Below the pieces are notes generated by a model. It did no database searches. It was not told the origin of the DNA and was given only the letters and a program-made list of their open reading frames with translations. Shown here piece by piece: positions 1 through 10,076 of a DNA stretch of 64,000 nt. The position numbers and the translations under genes are program-made. The stretch is from NCBI GenBank assembly GCA_036971715.1, contig JAVHJL010000010.1:434001-498000 (forward strand), written 5' to 3'. Origin of the DNA: Arthrobotrys musiformis (lineage: Eukaryota; Ascomycota; Orbiliomycetes; Orbiliales; Orbiliaceae). The first letter of the stretch is position 1. Each line of letters begins with the position of its first letter.

Positions 1-13
1 CGATTACTGGGTC

Positions 14-34
14 TTTTTTTTTTTTTTTTTTTTT
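14..34. repeat. T21 homopolymer tract
   Basis: Twenty-one consecutive T bases lie about 80 bases upstream of the start codon of the zinc-cluster gene. Such tracts are common nucleosome-poor promoter elements in fungi; its role here is inferred only from position. Confidence 0.7.
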
Positions 35-112
35 ATCTTTCCCTTTGGGGCCGTCCGTCAATAGCCCATTTATATTACTCCGGTCGAGCGAAAGCCGTTG
101 GGGATATCAATC

Positions 113-2747
113 ATGGCGATTGAACGCGAGCGGACACATTCTGCTGGGATTACAAAGAAGAAGTCGACGAGCAGTCGCATCAAGGTTCCTGCGTGCATGT
201 CATGCCATTCAAGGTACGGCTCTGCGGCCCATAGTATCTTTCTATATTCTATATCTTGGGCATCCACGCTGACTTTTCCGGGCCTGAAGGAAAATTAAAG
301 TAATATTATTACCTTTCGCATCCAATATAAAATATCTCCGTTCGCCCTTCTAACATGCTGGCTTTATGCAAATATAGTGCGATAGGACCCGGCCATGCCA
401 GAATTGCGTCCGATATGGAGTCGACTGTACATCTGCCGAGGACGATATCTCATACCCCTCGAGCTCTACCGTGGAATCATCCGATCTTCAGGCTTTGAAG
501 GACAGAATCGCGCATTTGGAGACCCTGTTGACGAAGCAAGCAACAAACGGGAGCAATGGGACGTCTATATCTAGTACCACCCCGGCCTTGAGTCCCGATA
601 CACCTGTATCCTCGAGCTCTCGTAGTGAGCCTGCGACGCCTTCGACGGTTTCTTCTGAAAATAGGGATAAGGTGCGCTAGTTTAGACCCTTTTAGTAGCA
701 AAAAGGATTACTAAACAAGACTATTACTCTATAGCCTTGCCTACCAAAAACAAGACCAAGCGGCGGAGGATTCGGAGTCTGGGAAATCACCTGGCAACCA
801 CAACATATGAACCATCTCCCGAGTCTCCTCAAGGATGAACTGCCGCCAGTTAAATTTTTCCCCAAAGAGGACGCCCTTCAGTATCTGGCAGCATTTGTCC
901 GAGCTACCTTTTTGCGAAAGCGTTACACATACCTCGATGAACTTATGGAAACCTTCAATCAAGTTTATTCGACACAGGTGGGGAGTGAGGCGCCAACAGC
1001 CCCGGCTACAGCTTTGACGTTGGGATTATATTTGGCGCTTCTATCTGGAATGTATCCAGATAGCTTCAAGGCCTTTTCAGCGTACCTTGTTGTCAAGCCG
1101 ACGTTAAGGCTACTGTGGTCGCAGCTATCGCTTGAAACTTTGGATACAATCCTAATGGAGGTTTCCTTTTTGACTACAACGGGAAGATTGGATGAAGGTT
1201 GGTAAATTTCCTTCTGCCGCAAGCCGCTGATATATGTTTTCCGAAATATCTAACAATGCTTTGTAGGTTACCTTTGTTCGGGCGCCGCTGCCCGAGTCGC
1301 GCAAGCTCTAGGGCTCCATGTTTCTAACTCTGCTATCTTTCAAAACCTTGACGAGGATCGAACAGATAGGGCAAGAATGATATGGTGGGAAGTATATGTA
1401 AGTTCACGTTTAAACGTTTAGCGACCGTGAGGTTTAGATTTTGGATGTTTAATGCTGATGCGGGATTCATTTTAGTGTTATGATCGGTGGTATTCGCTAG
1501 CGACCGGCCGCCCCCTGGCCATTAGAGATAAGGTAAGCTCTCACTTCACAGGGCCGGCCTTTCGTTCGATTTCCTTTCTAACAGGTAGTATCTAGGATTG
1601 TAATACTCCATGGCCTACTTTCACTTATAAACCAAAGAGCGTGCAGCCTCCCCGTTGGCAACCCGACTTTTGGAAAGCAAAGATCAGATTGGCCGAAATA
1701 ACCGGCAAGATTACTTCAAAGCTTCAAAAACCCGTCCAGAAAGATCTCCCGTCATTCTACACTGCGACAAGTAGAAATCCTTTCCGCCCGCCGCCAGAGC
1801 ACATTGGCGCTAAGTTAAACGAGGATCTCAATAATCTTGCCAAAGATCTTCCTGTGGACCTTGCGGACCCTGTTGCACATGCTCCGGCCTTATATCTCGC
1901 CCTCAAATTCCAAAGCGCAAAGATGATGTTATTCAGAAGCTTTCTTCACCATCAAGATTCTACTATTCGCTTACAGGCGCAAGAGGAGGTGTTTGCGTCT
2001 GCTCTAACAGTTACCCGGTTATGCTATGAGGGCCAGGAAGCCCTCAAACAATTGACTTGTGGAACTATCTCTATGATTCTTTTGACTTGTGCCGTCGCAC
2101 TCGCTAGCTACTCGAGAGCACATAAAGGTAAAGAATCAGCCAGGGCTCTCGAAGCAAAGGAGGCATTCGATACCTTAAAAGCGAGCTTGCGGTGTCTCGA
2201 CCGGGATGACGTGAGCGGGCCTATCAACAGCTTACACATGAAAAACAGCGAAGCGATGAGGAAGCTTCAAGCATTCCTTGACCCTTCAACCGTTACCCCG
2301 AAAGCAAGCTCCCCAACCAACCAGAAATCCCCGAATCCCATGACCAGTCTCAATGGTTCCCTATTCCCAACGGATACAGCTATGCAGATGGACACTACAT
2401 TCGATACAAGCGCATATAGCGCTTCCAGCGGGACTAGCGCCTCTCCAGAAACTTTGAACACAATGCTCCCTCCTCAATCCACGCCGAACTCGATAAATAG
2501 CTACAACTATCTTGGCGATACGGCTTATAAATCCCCCACCCATAACCTCTCCTCTTGCCAGCCATCAACTATGGGACAAAACATGGGCCTGAATATGGAT
2601 TACGATTTCTACAACCCAGAAAACTATAACCCTGAGCTGGAATTTGGGCACTTGGTGGATCCGTTTTCCGAAGCTTTCTTTGCAGAGATGATGAGTATGA
2701 GTGAGCAAACTATGACGCCAGAAGATTGGAGTCGACTGCTGGCATAG
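113..2747 (+). CDS. Zn2Cys6 transcription factor with fungal_trans domain
   Basis: A probable nuclear DNA-binding regulator of 735 residues. Exons: 113-213, 290-299, 378-671, 735-1197, 1267-1397, 1476-1532 and 1596-2747; the total is divisible by three and all introns are GT-AG. The spliced N-terminus carries cysteines at residues 28, 31, 38, 44, 47 and 54, an exact CX2CX6CX5CX2CX6C zinc cluster. A coiled-coil-like linker (LQALKDRIAHLETLL) and a Ser/Thr/Pro-rich spacer follow. The middle region has fungal_trans hallmarks: AARVAQALGLH, then MIWWEVYCYDRW and SLATGRPLAIRD. The C-terminus is Ser/Asn/Met-rich and ends in DWSRLLA, a plausible activation region. The first in-frame ATG was chosen. 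The intron at 1198 uses a weak donor (GTTGGT) but is the only one keeping frame and motif. The target genes cannot be read from the sequence; no cluster of obvious targets lies beside it. Confidence 0.92.
290..299 (+). other. 10-base microexon completing the zinc cluster
   Basis: The bases GAAAATTAAA sit between a 76-base intron (214-289) and a 78-base intron (300-377), both GT-AG; a GCTGAC branch-like site lies in the first. It supplies the last base of Arg34 and Lys-Ile-Lys. Without it the third zinc cysteine is out of register or a stop is met. Confidence 0.88.
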
Positions 2748-3247
2748 TATTCGGGATTTTCGTACCTGTTACATATATGTACTTTTGGGAGTTGAAATTG
2801 GCGGGCGTTTTTCTTTCTATCTTTGGGGGGACTATTTGGTGGGGGTTCTTGATTTCCTTTCTTAGGTTTAGTGATAACTTGAAACTTGGGTATATGCTTG
2901 TGTTCATTCTGAGTTTTGTGATTCTCTAATATCTCGACTGTATATTCACCTTAAGTACGTTACGGGTTATTTCGGTTAATGGCAACGAATAAAAATTTAT
3001 TCTCGGGATCGATCGAAACGATGATTGATTATGGTATCTACTTGGAATTTATGGCGAACTAAAACTAGGTAAATATGAATTGAAGTTACGACTTTGCTAC
3101 TTACATGACTACTAGCGCTGTGATCATGCAGGCGATGAATTCATCAAGTATATATATGAGGGTTCCAACCTAGTGCTAACCTCCATCCGGCTGTATATTG
3201 ACATGGCCCTACACCTTAAACTCGAACAGCGAGTTTGATTAGAAGGG
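2748..3247. other. Convergent intergenic region
   Basis: This is the shared 3' region between the zinc-cluster gene and the SAT4-type gene, which converge. It is AT-rich, as expected for two 3' UTRs. No coding signal was seen. Confidence 0.6.
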
Positions 3248-4784
3248 CTACGGCGCTCCTCTCCAGGATCCAGGCGGACTAGGGATAACCCCCAACCCTC
3301 CTTGCCCGTCAAAGCTCTCACTTCGTGCTTTTGTCAATAGGCTGTCCGGCTTCCGAGGCGATAATGGCCAAGCTGGCGATGAGGGTACAGTTGAAACACC
3401 ATATTCCAATTCAACCATACTATCAGTCCTTGTCCTATTTACCGATGATTCCATAGACTTAAGCCCATACTTTAAAGACCACCTCCTTAGCGACCATCTC
3501 TTCCCTATATTCCTCCCGCCCGAAATTGTCTCCACAGCCGTTCTTGTTCCATGGCTACCTGACCCGATAGCCGCTGAGGTCCCGGCTCTCCTTTCTTTCT
3601 GAACATTAAAGAGCTTCCGGATGGCGGGTAAACAGCAGACTACTATCGCCGTAGCTTCTTCTGCAATACTCCACAGCGCTACCCATCGTGGGTCCGACTG
3701 TGGATATGCGCCTGACCCACCAGCGTTGATCCGGATCGTACGCGCGAGGGAGAGGGTTACTACGACGAACCCGAGGCAGAAGAGGCAAGCTAGGCCGATT
3801 TTTTGGAGGTCCGACATGCGCAAGTGGCGGATTAGGCGGAGGGGGATGGCCATTACTGTATGGCAGAGACAAATGCATCAGCTCCAGTCGTAAATATATA
3901 TGGAAACCATAGGTTTGCGGACGACTTACTCAAAAGATCGCTGATTATATCCGTAGCGGTGGCGCCGTAGAGGGATGCGTTACTTCGACCGGTTTCGCTT
4001 GCGCATGTTGCTATATTTATATCACCAAATTAATATTAAACTTCACCATAGCCAACCGTCTCATGTATACGGAAATACGGTCGACGAATAAACTAAAGAG
4101 CAGGGTAATATCTCACCATCGAAATAACTACTCAAGGGAATGCAAACAAAAAAATACCCAACCACGTTCCCGACATAGCTCAATACGCAAAACGCCAGCG
4201 TGAAAATCCAAAGTTTACTCCACGCTCTACCCTCAGCCAACCGTTTATAGAAGAATAGGAATGAGAATTTGATCAACCAAAGCGAGGTTAGGAAGCCCAC
4301 GTGGCTACCGATTTGATACTCGAGGGTTCGTTTGATAAATGCGTGCAGACGTACGGCGTCATTCCCAAAGTAGGCGAACAATTTCGTTGGTTCGGTGTCG
4401 ACTAGGAGGGTGTAGCGTGGAGTGAAGAGGCATGATAGGACCATTTGAATGAGGAGAATAGAGCAGGCTACTATGGTGAGCCACTAGAGCAAGTGAGATT
4501 TGTTAATTTCAAAAAATATGGTTGTAGGCTCGTTAAAATTGGCGATGTATTGTAGCTCGTGGAAGATAGAACTTACGTCTTCGGTGTGAAGGCCTCGGTT
4601 GATCTTCTTTCGGGTATATGCGCGAGTAGCAGTCGCAGCGAAAGAAATTATGAAGAAAGTAATGTAACAGGCCTATTATTTGGTAGTGCGATATAATTAG
4701 TCTAAAACTAACCGAGCAATGGCCATGCGCATGCGGGTATCAGAGATGGTTCTAACTACTTACGGTGTATTGGAGGACATTCAT
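3248..4784 (-). CDS. SAT4/rhodopsin-family seven-helix membrane protein
   Basis: An integral membrane protein of 390 residues from the fungal rhodopsin-domain (SAT4, PF20684-type) family, widespread in filamentous ascomycetes and mostly without known function. Exons on the minus strand: 4764-4784, 4577-4672, 4117-4483, 3930-4010 and 3248-3855; every junction is GT-AG and the frame closes. Family signs are the N-terminal helix followed by TRKKINRGLHTED, the FIKRTLEYQIGSHVGFLTSLW segment, a conserved cysteine after the extracellular loop, TATDIISDLLIMAIPLRLI, and a last loop with WVALWSIAEEATAIVVCCLPAI. About seven hydrophobic helices are visible; the last 100 residues are a polar Ser/Arg-rich cytoplasmic tail. 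The first coding exon is only seven codons long. It converges with the zinc-cluster gene; no functional link is evident. Confidence 0.88.
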
Positions 4785-7700
4785 TTCGTAGAAGCTAATT
4801 GACTATCGCATATACTGTGAAAGTAGTGAGTCTCTATATATCGAAGATCGTCGTTTCTGAAACTATGAAACAATAGAAGGGAACTGGAACATAAAGAGGG
4901 CCATAAAATAGATTTATTGAATGATCAGTGAGAATGCAGATATCGTAGTGCCACACAATGCTGTATAAAGACCATGTGCATGCCTTGACTCAAGGAAACA
5001 AACAAAAGATAGTCTTCTTTTCGGGCTTAACGACATTCGTCTTAATGGATGCACGCCGCCAACAAGAATAGGTATGCGTAATTATCTGCGGGAAGTCTAG
5101 AGCCTCAAAAGAGTCGATCCTCAAGGCCGTCCTTTGATGTGACCGAGACCACGAGCAATTGTTATTTTGTATGAGCGGGATAACGGATTCGAGGTACTCG
5201 AGAAATCACAAGGAAAAGACTGGTACGAATGGTGCGCTTGGTCTATATATCCTTTTATCTCCACGACGAACTCCGGTGAGTTATGCGCACGCCATGCATA
5301 TCCCTTACTTGGTTTCATGGCCCATTGCGGGCTGAAGCTACATTGTACAAGTATACAAAGCCTGGGGAGGCCATATCGACCTTCTTGCTCTTCGGCTGTA
5401 ACATAACCACCCCCTCCCTCCCCTCGCCAGAGGGGGATAAGCGAATGGCACGGTTAGAAGCTTGACGGTTGGATCGCCAATAATCATAAAAATTTAGCGA
5501 GGGTTAGTATTTTTCTCTTTCTTTTCTCAACTTTGTGATCGATGTTGGACTTTCGGAAAAAGTTATCCTGATCGCTGAAATTATCAAGGGCCTGAGGGGA
5601 AAGCCCGAGGAAGGACTAGAAGATCCGATCTAGGTGACCTGTACAACGTTACAAAATCCCGTCCAAGGAAATATTTGAGCATAGATTTGAGATACGAGAA
5701 TTTCTTTCCAAAAATCTTGATTGCGCCTCACAGATACCGTGCAGAAAACTTTTTGGGGCCAGTTATGGATGTTGCAGAATGTTATGGCAGTGTTGTAAGA
5801 CGATTAATTGTTTACATGTTGGTCGTCTGGCATTGAGTCGACTTTCAAAGCTCATTTTGAGGGACGTTTGATGTTGCATTTTGAGGGGGTTGCTGCCAAC
5901 AAAGACTCGTCGACTAAGTATCAACACCAAAGAAAGTATGGCACTAGGCACTTCTAACGGCTTAAACCTCCCGCAATCTTGGCCGTTCATTGATTCTCTT
6001 TTCTGCGCTACTCAGTAGATTCGAGACTAGCACACATCAATTCGCAATATACTAGGATTGTGGAATGACGGCGAATAGGGTCGGTCCCGTTCGAAGGTTC
6101 GCTCTATTGACCTAGTTGGGTTCAAAGGCGGTCGCGATAGAACCAGGTATAGCTCACTTGAGCTGCAGCTCTAACTTGCCAATGCGCCCTAATATGCTTC
6201 CCACCGTCAGCCGAATATTGTATCCTTGTCTGTTGGTAATCCGCAGGGTTCAGCAACGCTAGTCGACGCATAGAATAGATCAAATCTTACATCGTTAGCT
6301 AGGGGCCGGTATATCCCGTTCAATGGGAGTATGAAACTTGGGCAGCATCTACGGCAGGTTTCAAATCGTTCGTGGTGCGGAGGCTCTTAAAGATTGGGTT
6401 AACCGGTACTCTATATTCCGATTTTCGGTAATGTAGGCCTTGTCTGCCTAATAAGCTTTATATATCAGTACGTGTAAACGTACATGGACATGTCGACGTG
6501 TCCAATGCAAAGGCATTTCGAATCGATTTGTGCCATTTAAATACTGGCCTATATTAACTTTCTGTCACCACTCAAAGCCACATTTTCCATGCGATTTGCG
6601 TGCGTGACACTATGTATGGTCACTTGTACTACGAACTAGTACTCCATGAATCCCTAGCAGGTACATGGGAAGGGGTTTGGTTGCAAGAGCAGTATCCGCT
6701 AAGTATGTAAGTGCGACTCGACAGGTGCCAGGAAGCGAAATTCAATATCAGCTCGCCCAATAGTAGCTAAGAGGAAGGGGGGAACTTTCGTCCGAGTCTA
6801 GTGACCCCAAAACCATCCAAGTCTAGGTTCTGGATTTTCCAGATATGGGGTAGTTGTCCGACAGATTAGTTTGTGTAACATATAATAAGTTTAGACGCCC
6901 TGAAAGTCAAACCAGGCAAATTCCCTGGTTAAAATGGCTACAACTTACAGCTGATTTAGGCCGCAACCTGCAGGTTGTGTCTGACCAGAAATGACAATTG
7001 GACGATTGACCTATAGGAATGTAGCAATGTCTAGTCTAGCAATGTCTATGCACATGTAAATCATTTTCGGAAGGGATGAAAGCAAAATCGCAAAGGAATT
7101 TGGCCGTGTTAAGGGAGCAAGCGCAAGGCTGTATCCTGTCATATGCAGCCGGGTAATGAAAGAGGTCATTGGCTAGTGTTGGATGGTATATACTAATATG
7201 ACATACCTAGTAGGCTTTGGCACCTAGAAAGCCAGGGGATCCATATCGCGGTTACGGAGCCGACGGGTAGCCGCATGTATACCCCAAGGATTAATATTGA
7301 CCAATCCTAGGCCTTGAGGTACAACAAAACCGGACCGGTATTTAATTTTTAAGGCGTAGATATGTCATCGCATTTTGCGGGCTGCATGCATGGTTTAATG
7401 CAATTTGATACCTGATGTAATTTTACGATCGAATCGCACCTCGGTAAATTCATATTCACGATTTTACAATTTGCGCGATAGGAAAAATCTAGCTCGCTCA
7501 GACGTCAACATGATATCTAGTGCGGAAACTGGAGTGATTCCAATAGGTTGGTACCAAACAAATTTACAAAGGCCCCATTATGACGTTGACGTCTGGGAAC
7601 GAGACCAAGTTGTAGTATCAATTGCAGTTATCGTTATATGCCAACATGTCTAAATTATGGAAGGCTGGGCACACACGGCTCCTTATCTAGGACGCTGCTT

Positions 7701-8096
7701 CGGGGGAACCTATGTATCAACTGATTATTTGAAGATTAGGCATACACCAATTTATCTGCTGGGAAGGGGGTGGAGGTCCACGTAAGATCAACCTATGCGC
7801 ATATCTCATTTTTGTCTTCGACCACAGGCATACATCTATATCGTAAGAAGTATTCTATTATAATATAGTTGACACTTTGATAGTATTGCTAGTAGGGTTT
7901 CTCATGGCAGTATCGAGTCCCGCAGATATATGCATGATAACCTAACACAACTTTTAGCCCCGTATCGTTCACCCGTACGTATTTCCCCAAAGAGCCCTGA
8001 CATATACGCGGTGTTACCCCCGGCACCTCGATCAAGCCTTATTCTAGCCTTATTCTAGTCTTTCTTCCCATCTTACTGGTCTTCATTTTTATTGCT
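4785..8096. other. Gene-free stretch of 3.3 kb
   Basis: Only short, unsupported reading frames occur here (for example 5167-5406 and 7405-7653), none with a family motif or a splice-connected neighbour. The left end should hold the promoter of the SAT4-type gene. No intact mobile element, inverted terminal repeat or RNA gene was recognised. It may be old, decayed sequence. Confidence 0.5.
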
Positions 8097-10076
8097 CTAC
8101 TGTTGCCCTTGTTTCTTTTTAGGCAGAAAATCCTCTATTCTTAGCCTCCCACTCCTTCCCGCTTGTTGTGGCGCTTTTGTATGGTCCGTATTGGTCTCCG
8201 GAACTGGTGCCGCGGGTTGCGGTTTCGGGGGTGGGTTAAAGAGGTCAGGGTCGTATGGTAGGTTCGTCGGTGTTACACCTGGTATGGATTCGAGTGGTGG
8301 TAGGCCATCCCGATTCCTCAAGGCGTCTACCTCCTGTAGTTTCATTATCCATCTGTCTCGAGCGGATCTACCGGGAGGTTTTGGTATGTCCTCTGGCCAA
8401 AAAAACGTGTCATCCGAAAAGTAATGATGCTCAAGGGAGGTTTCCCCTGGGCTGCAGACATGCTCTAGTTCTAGATTGTCGTTATATCTGTAGACGCTTG
8501 GCCTGAACCGGTATCTCTTCGGGGTCATCGCTATCTCTCGTCCATCTACTAATCTTTCGTCCTCCCCAAGCAGGAGTTTCCAAAACCAGGATCTTCGGCA
8601 CCCCATCCACCATGCAACTGGCTCTGTTGCTTTGACTTGCGCTTTTAACTCTTCCTCTGTGAACTCTCTAGCTCCTTCTTTTTCTTCATCATCCGCTATC
8701 TCCCCCTTTGCTCTCGCCGCCTCATAACGCGCATTCATTTCTTTTAGCCTCTTTTTGCTCGAAGCAATTTGCGCCGCTGTTGGTTGCGGGCCCCAATCAA
8801 ACCCGGGTACCATCTTCTCCCATGGAATATTATCTTCGTCTTCCAAAAGGGCTGCTTCCGTGTGCTCTGGATGCATAATGCCCGGCGCCCAGTAAATATA
8901 GTCAGCGTTCTTCAACCACCCAGGAGTTTCCAAATCGAGACCACCAAGCTGGTCTGCTCTCCCGCTATGCAGTCTTTCGAGCTGTTCACTGTAGCTTTCC
9001 TGCGCCTCCAGAACTCGTTGAAGCGCGGTGTCCTGCCATGGCGCACGAGCGATATTATTTAGAGCTTCAATTTGAGTGTCTAAGTCTAGCACCCCACGGC
9101 TGGCAGTTTGTTCTTCTTCCTTCATATGTTGTAGTATTTGTTTGTTGGTCAGATCTTTTTTAGCGATTAGGGCCTTCCAGGTCTCGAGCCGGCGTTGAAG
9201 GTCCTTTTTCATTTGCTCGTTCTGGCGTGAATCCATATCACTAACCAAATATTCCCCCTTACTAGATTTTGTTCCCGTGCCATCGATGAGAGGGGTCAGC
9301 GGTGGGAGAGCTGTCTCAAGGCCGAGTGGTAGTTCGTCCGGGTTGAGATCTCCGAATTCGAGTTCTGCCAACGTAACCGGAGGATACCGAGCGTATAAAT
9401 CGAGGATTTCTTGCTGGGGAGGCGATATTCCTAACTCCACCCAGATTTTCGGATCAATCACGCCGGTGTAATCCTCCCTTAGAATCCCATTTTCATCTTG
9501 TTTACCAGCACCGCCTTTTTTGGCCCGAGCTCTTTGTTCGCTTGGGGATTCCAGTACTTCGTTGTTTCTGCTGAAGAAAGATATGTCTCTAAGGGATTTG
9601 AATACGACCTTCTTCGGTTTTCCGTCCTTATTCTTGTTGGCTGCGCCCTGGAATACATCGTCCGCGACTTGCGGGTCCGAAAGGCGAGCCTTGCCATCCC
9701 CTTCAGCAATCTTATTTTTGAGGGTTCCTGATGTATGAGGGGATTTTCTGGAACCAGATATGCGTCGGCCTAAATCTGTTCTATGCGACAGCCAGTATTT
9801 GAGTTCGAGGTCGCGGGGGTCTTTTTGAGTGAAGAAACGGTGGGCTTCTTTTAGATCTTTCAGGTCTTTCGTAACTTTTGCGATCTTCGTGATGTCTTTT
9901 AACTGTTTCGCTCGCTCATGCTCCTTGATGAGGCGGCTTTCAATTTTCGAGTAAGCTTTTCCGACCTCGATCTCTGGTGGGCGGCCCCCAACTTCTGGGA
10001 GTCTGAGAATATCGAAATAGTTCAGGTCAGTATTGCCCTTAATAACGGGGTCATCCAGGTTTTTTGAGTCTTGCAT
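8097..10076 (-). CDS. Hypothetical protein with degenerate J-like N-terminus
   Basis: An intronless frame of 659 codons starting at the first ATG. Residues about 18-90 read like a DnaJ J domain: LNYFDILRLPE, a helix with KAYSKIESRL, then DLKEAHRFFTQKDPRDLELKYW. The HPD tripeptide needed to stimulate Hsp70 ATPase is missing from the loop, which is instead filled by a long Lys-rich helix. The centre is charged and helical (EEEQTASRGVLDLDTQIEAL and similar). A conserved-looking C-terminal block is rich in aromatic residues (WWMGCRRSWFWKLL, RYRFRPSVYRYNDNLELEH, FFWPEDIPKPP). The tail is basic (RIEDFLPKKKQ) and could be a nuclear signal. There is no signal peptide and no membrane helix. I do not recognise the family; function is unknown. 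It stands alone between two gene-free stretches. Confidence 0.8.
   Translation of the reverse strand: MQDSKNLDDPVIKGNTDLNYFDILRLPEVGGRPPEIEVGKAYSKIESRLIKEHERAKQLKDITKIAKVTKDLKDLKEAHRFFTQKDPRDLELKYWLSHRTDLGRRISGSRKSPHTSGTLKNKIAEGDGKARLSDPQVADDVFQGAANKNKDGKPKKVVFKSLRDISFFSRNNEVLESPSEQRARAKKGGAGKQDENGILREDYTGVIDPKIWVELGISPPQQEILDLYARYPPVTLAELEFGDLNPDELPLGLETALPPLTPLIDGTGTKSSKGEYLVSDMDSRQNEQMKKDLQRRLETWKALIAKKDLTNKQILQHMKEEEQTASRGVLDLDTQIEALNNIARAPWQDTALQRVLEAQESYSEQLERLHSGRADQLGGLDLETPGWLKNADYIYWAPGIMHPEHTEAALLEDEDNIPWEKMVPGFDWGPQPTAAQIASSKKRLKEMNARYEAARAKGEIADDEEKEGAREFTEEELKAQVKATEPVAWWMGCRRSWFWKLLLGEDERLVDGREIAMTPKRYRFRPSVYRYNDNLELEHVCSPGETSLEHHYFSDDTFFWPEDIPKPPGRSARDRWIMKLQEVDALRNRDGLPPLESIPGVTPTNLPYDPDLFNPPPKPQPAAPVPETNTDHTKAPQQAGRSGRLRIEDFLPKKKQGQQ

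Noticed and set aside
360..380. Reading the zinc-cluster exon directly upstream of 378, where CAA ATA TAG TGC looks like Lys-Ile-Lys-Cys with a stop, suggesting a pseudogene
   Set aside because: No AG acceptor precedes it in the right phase, and the microexon at 290-299 gives the missing residues with proper splice sites.
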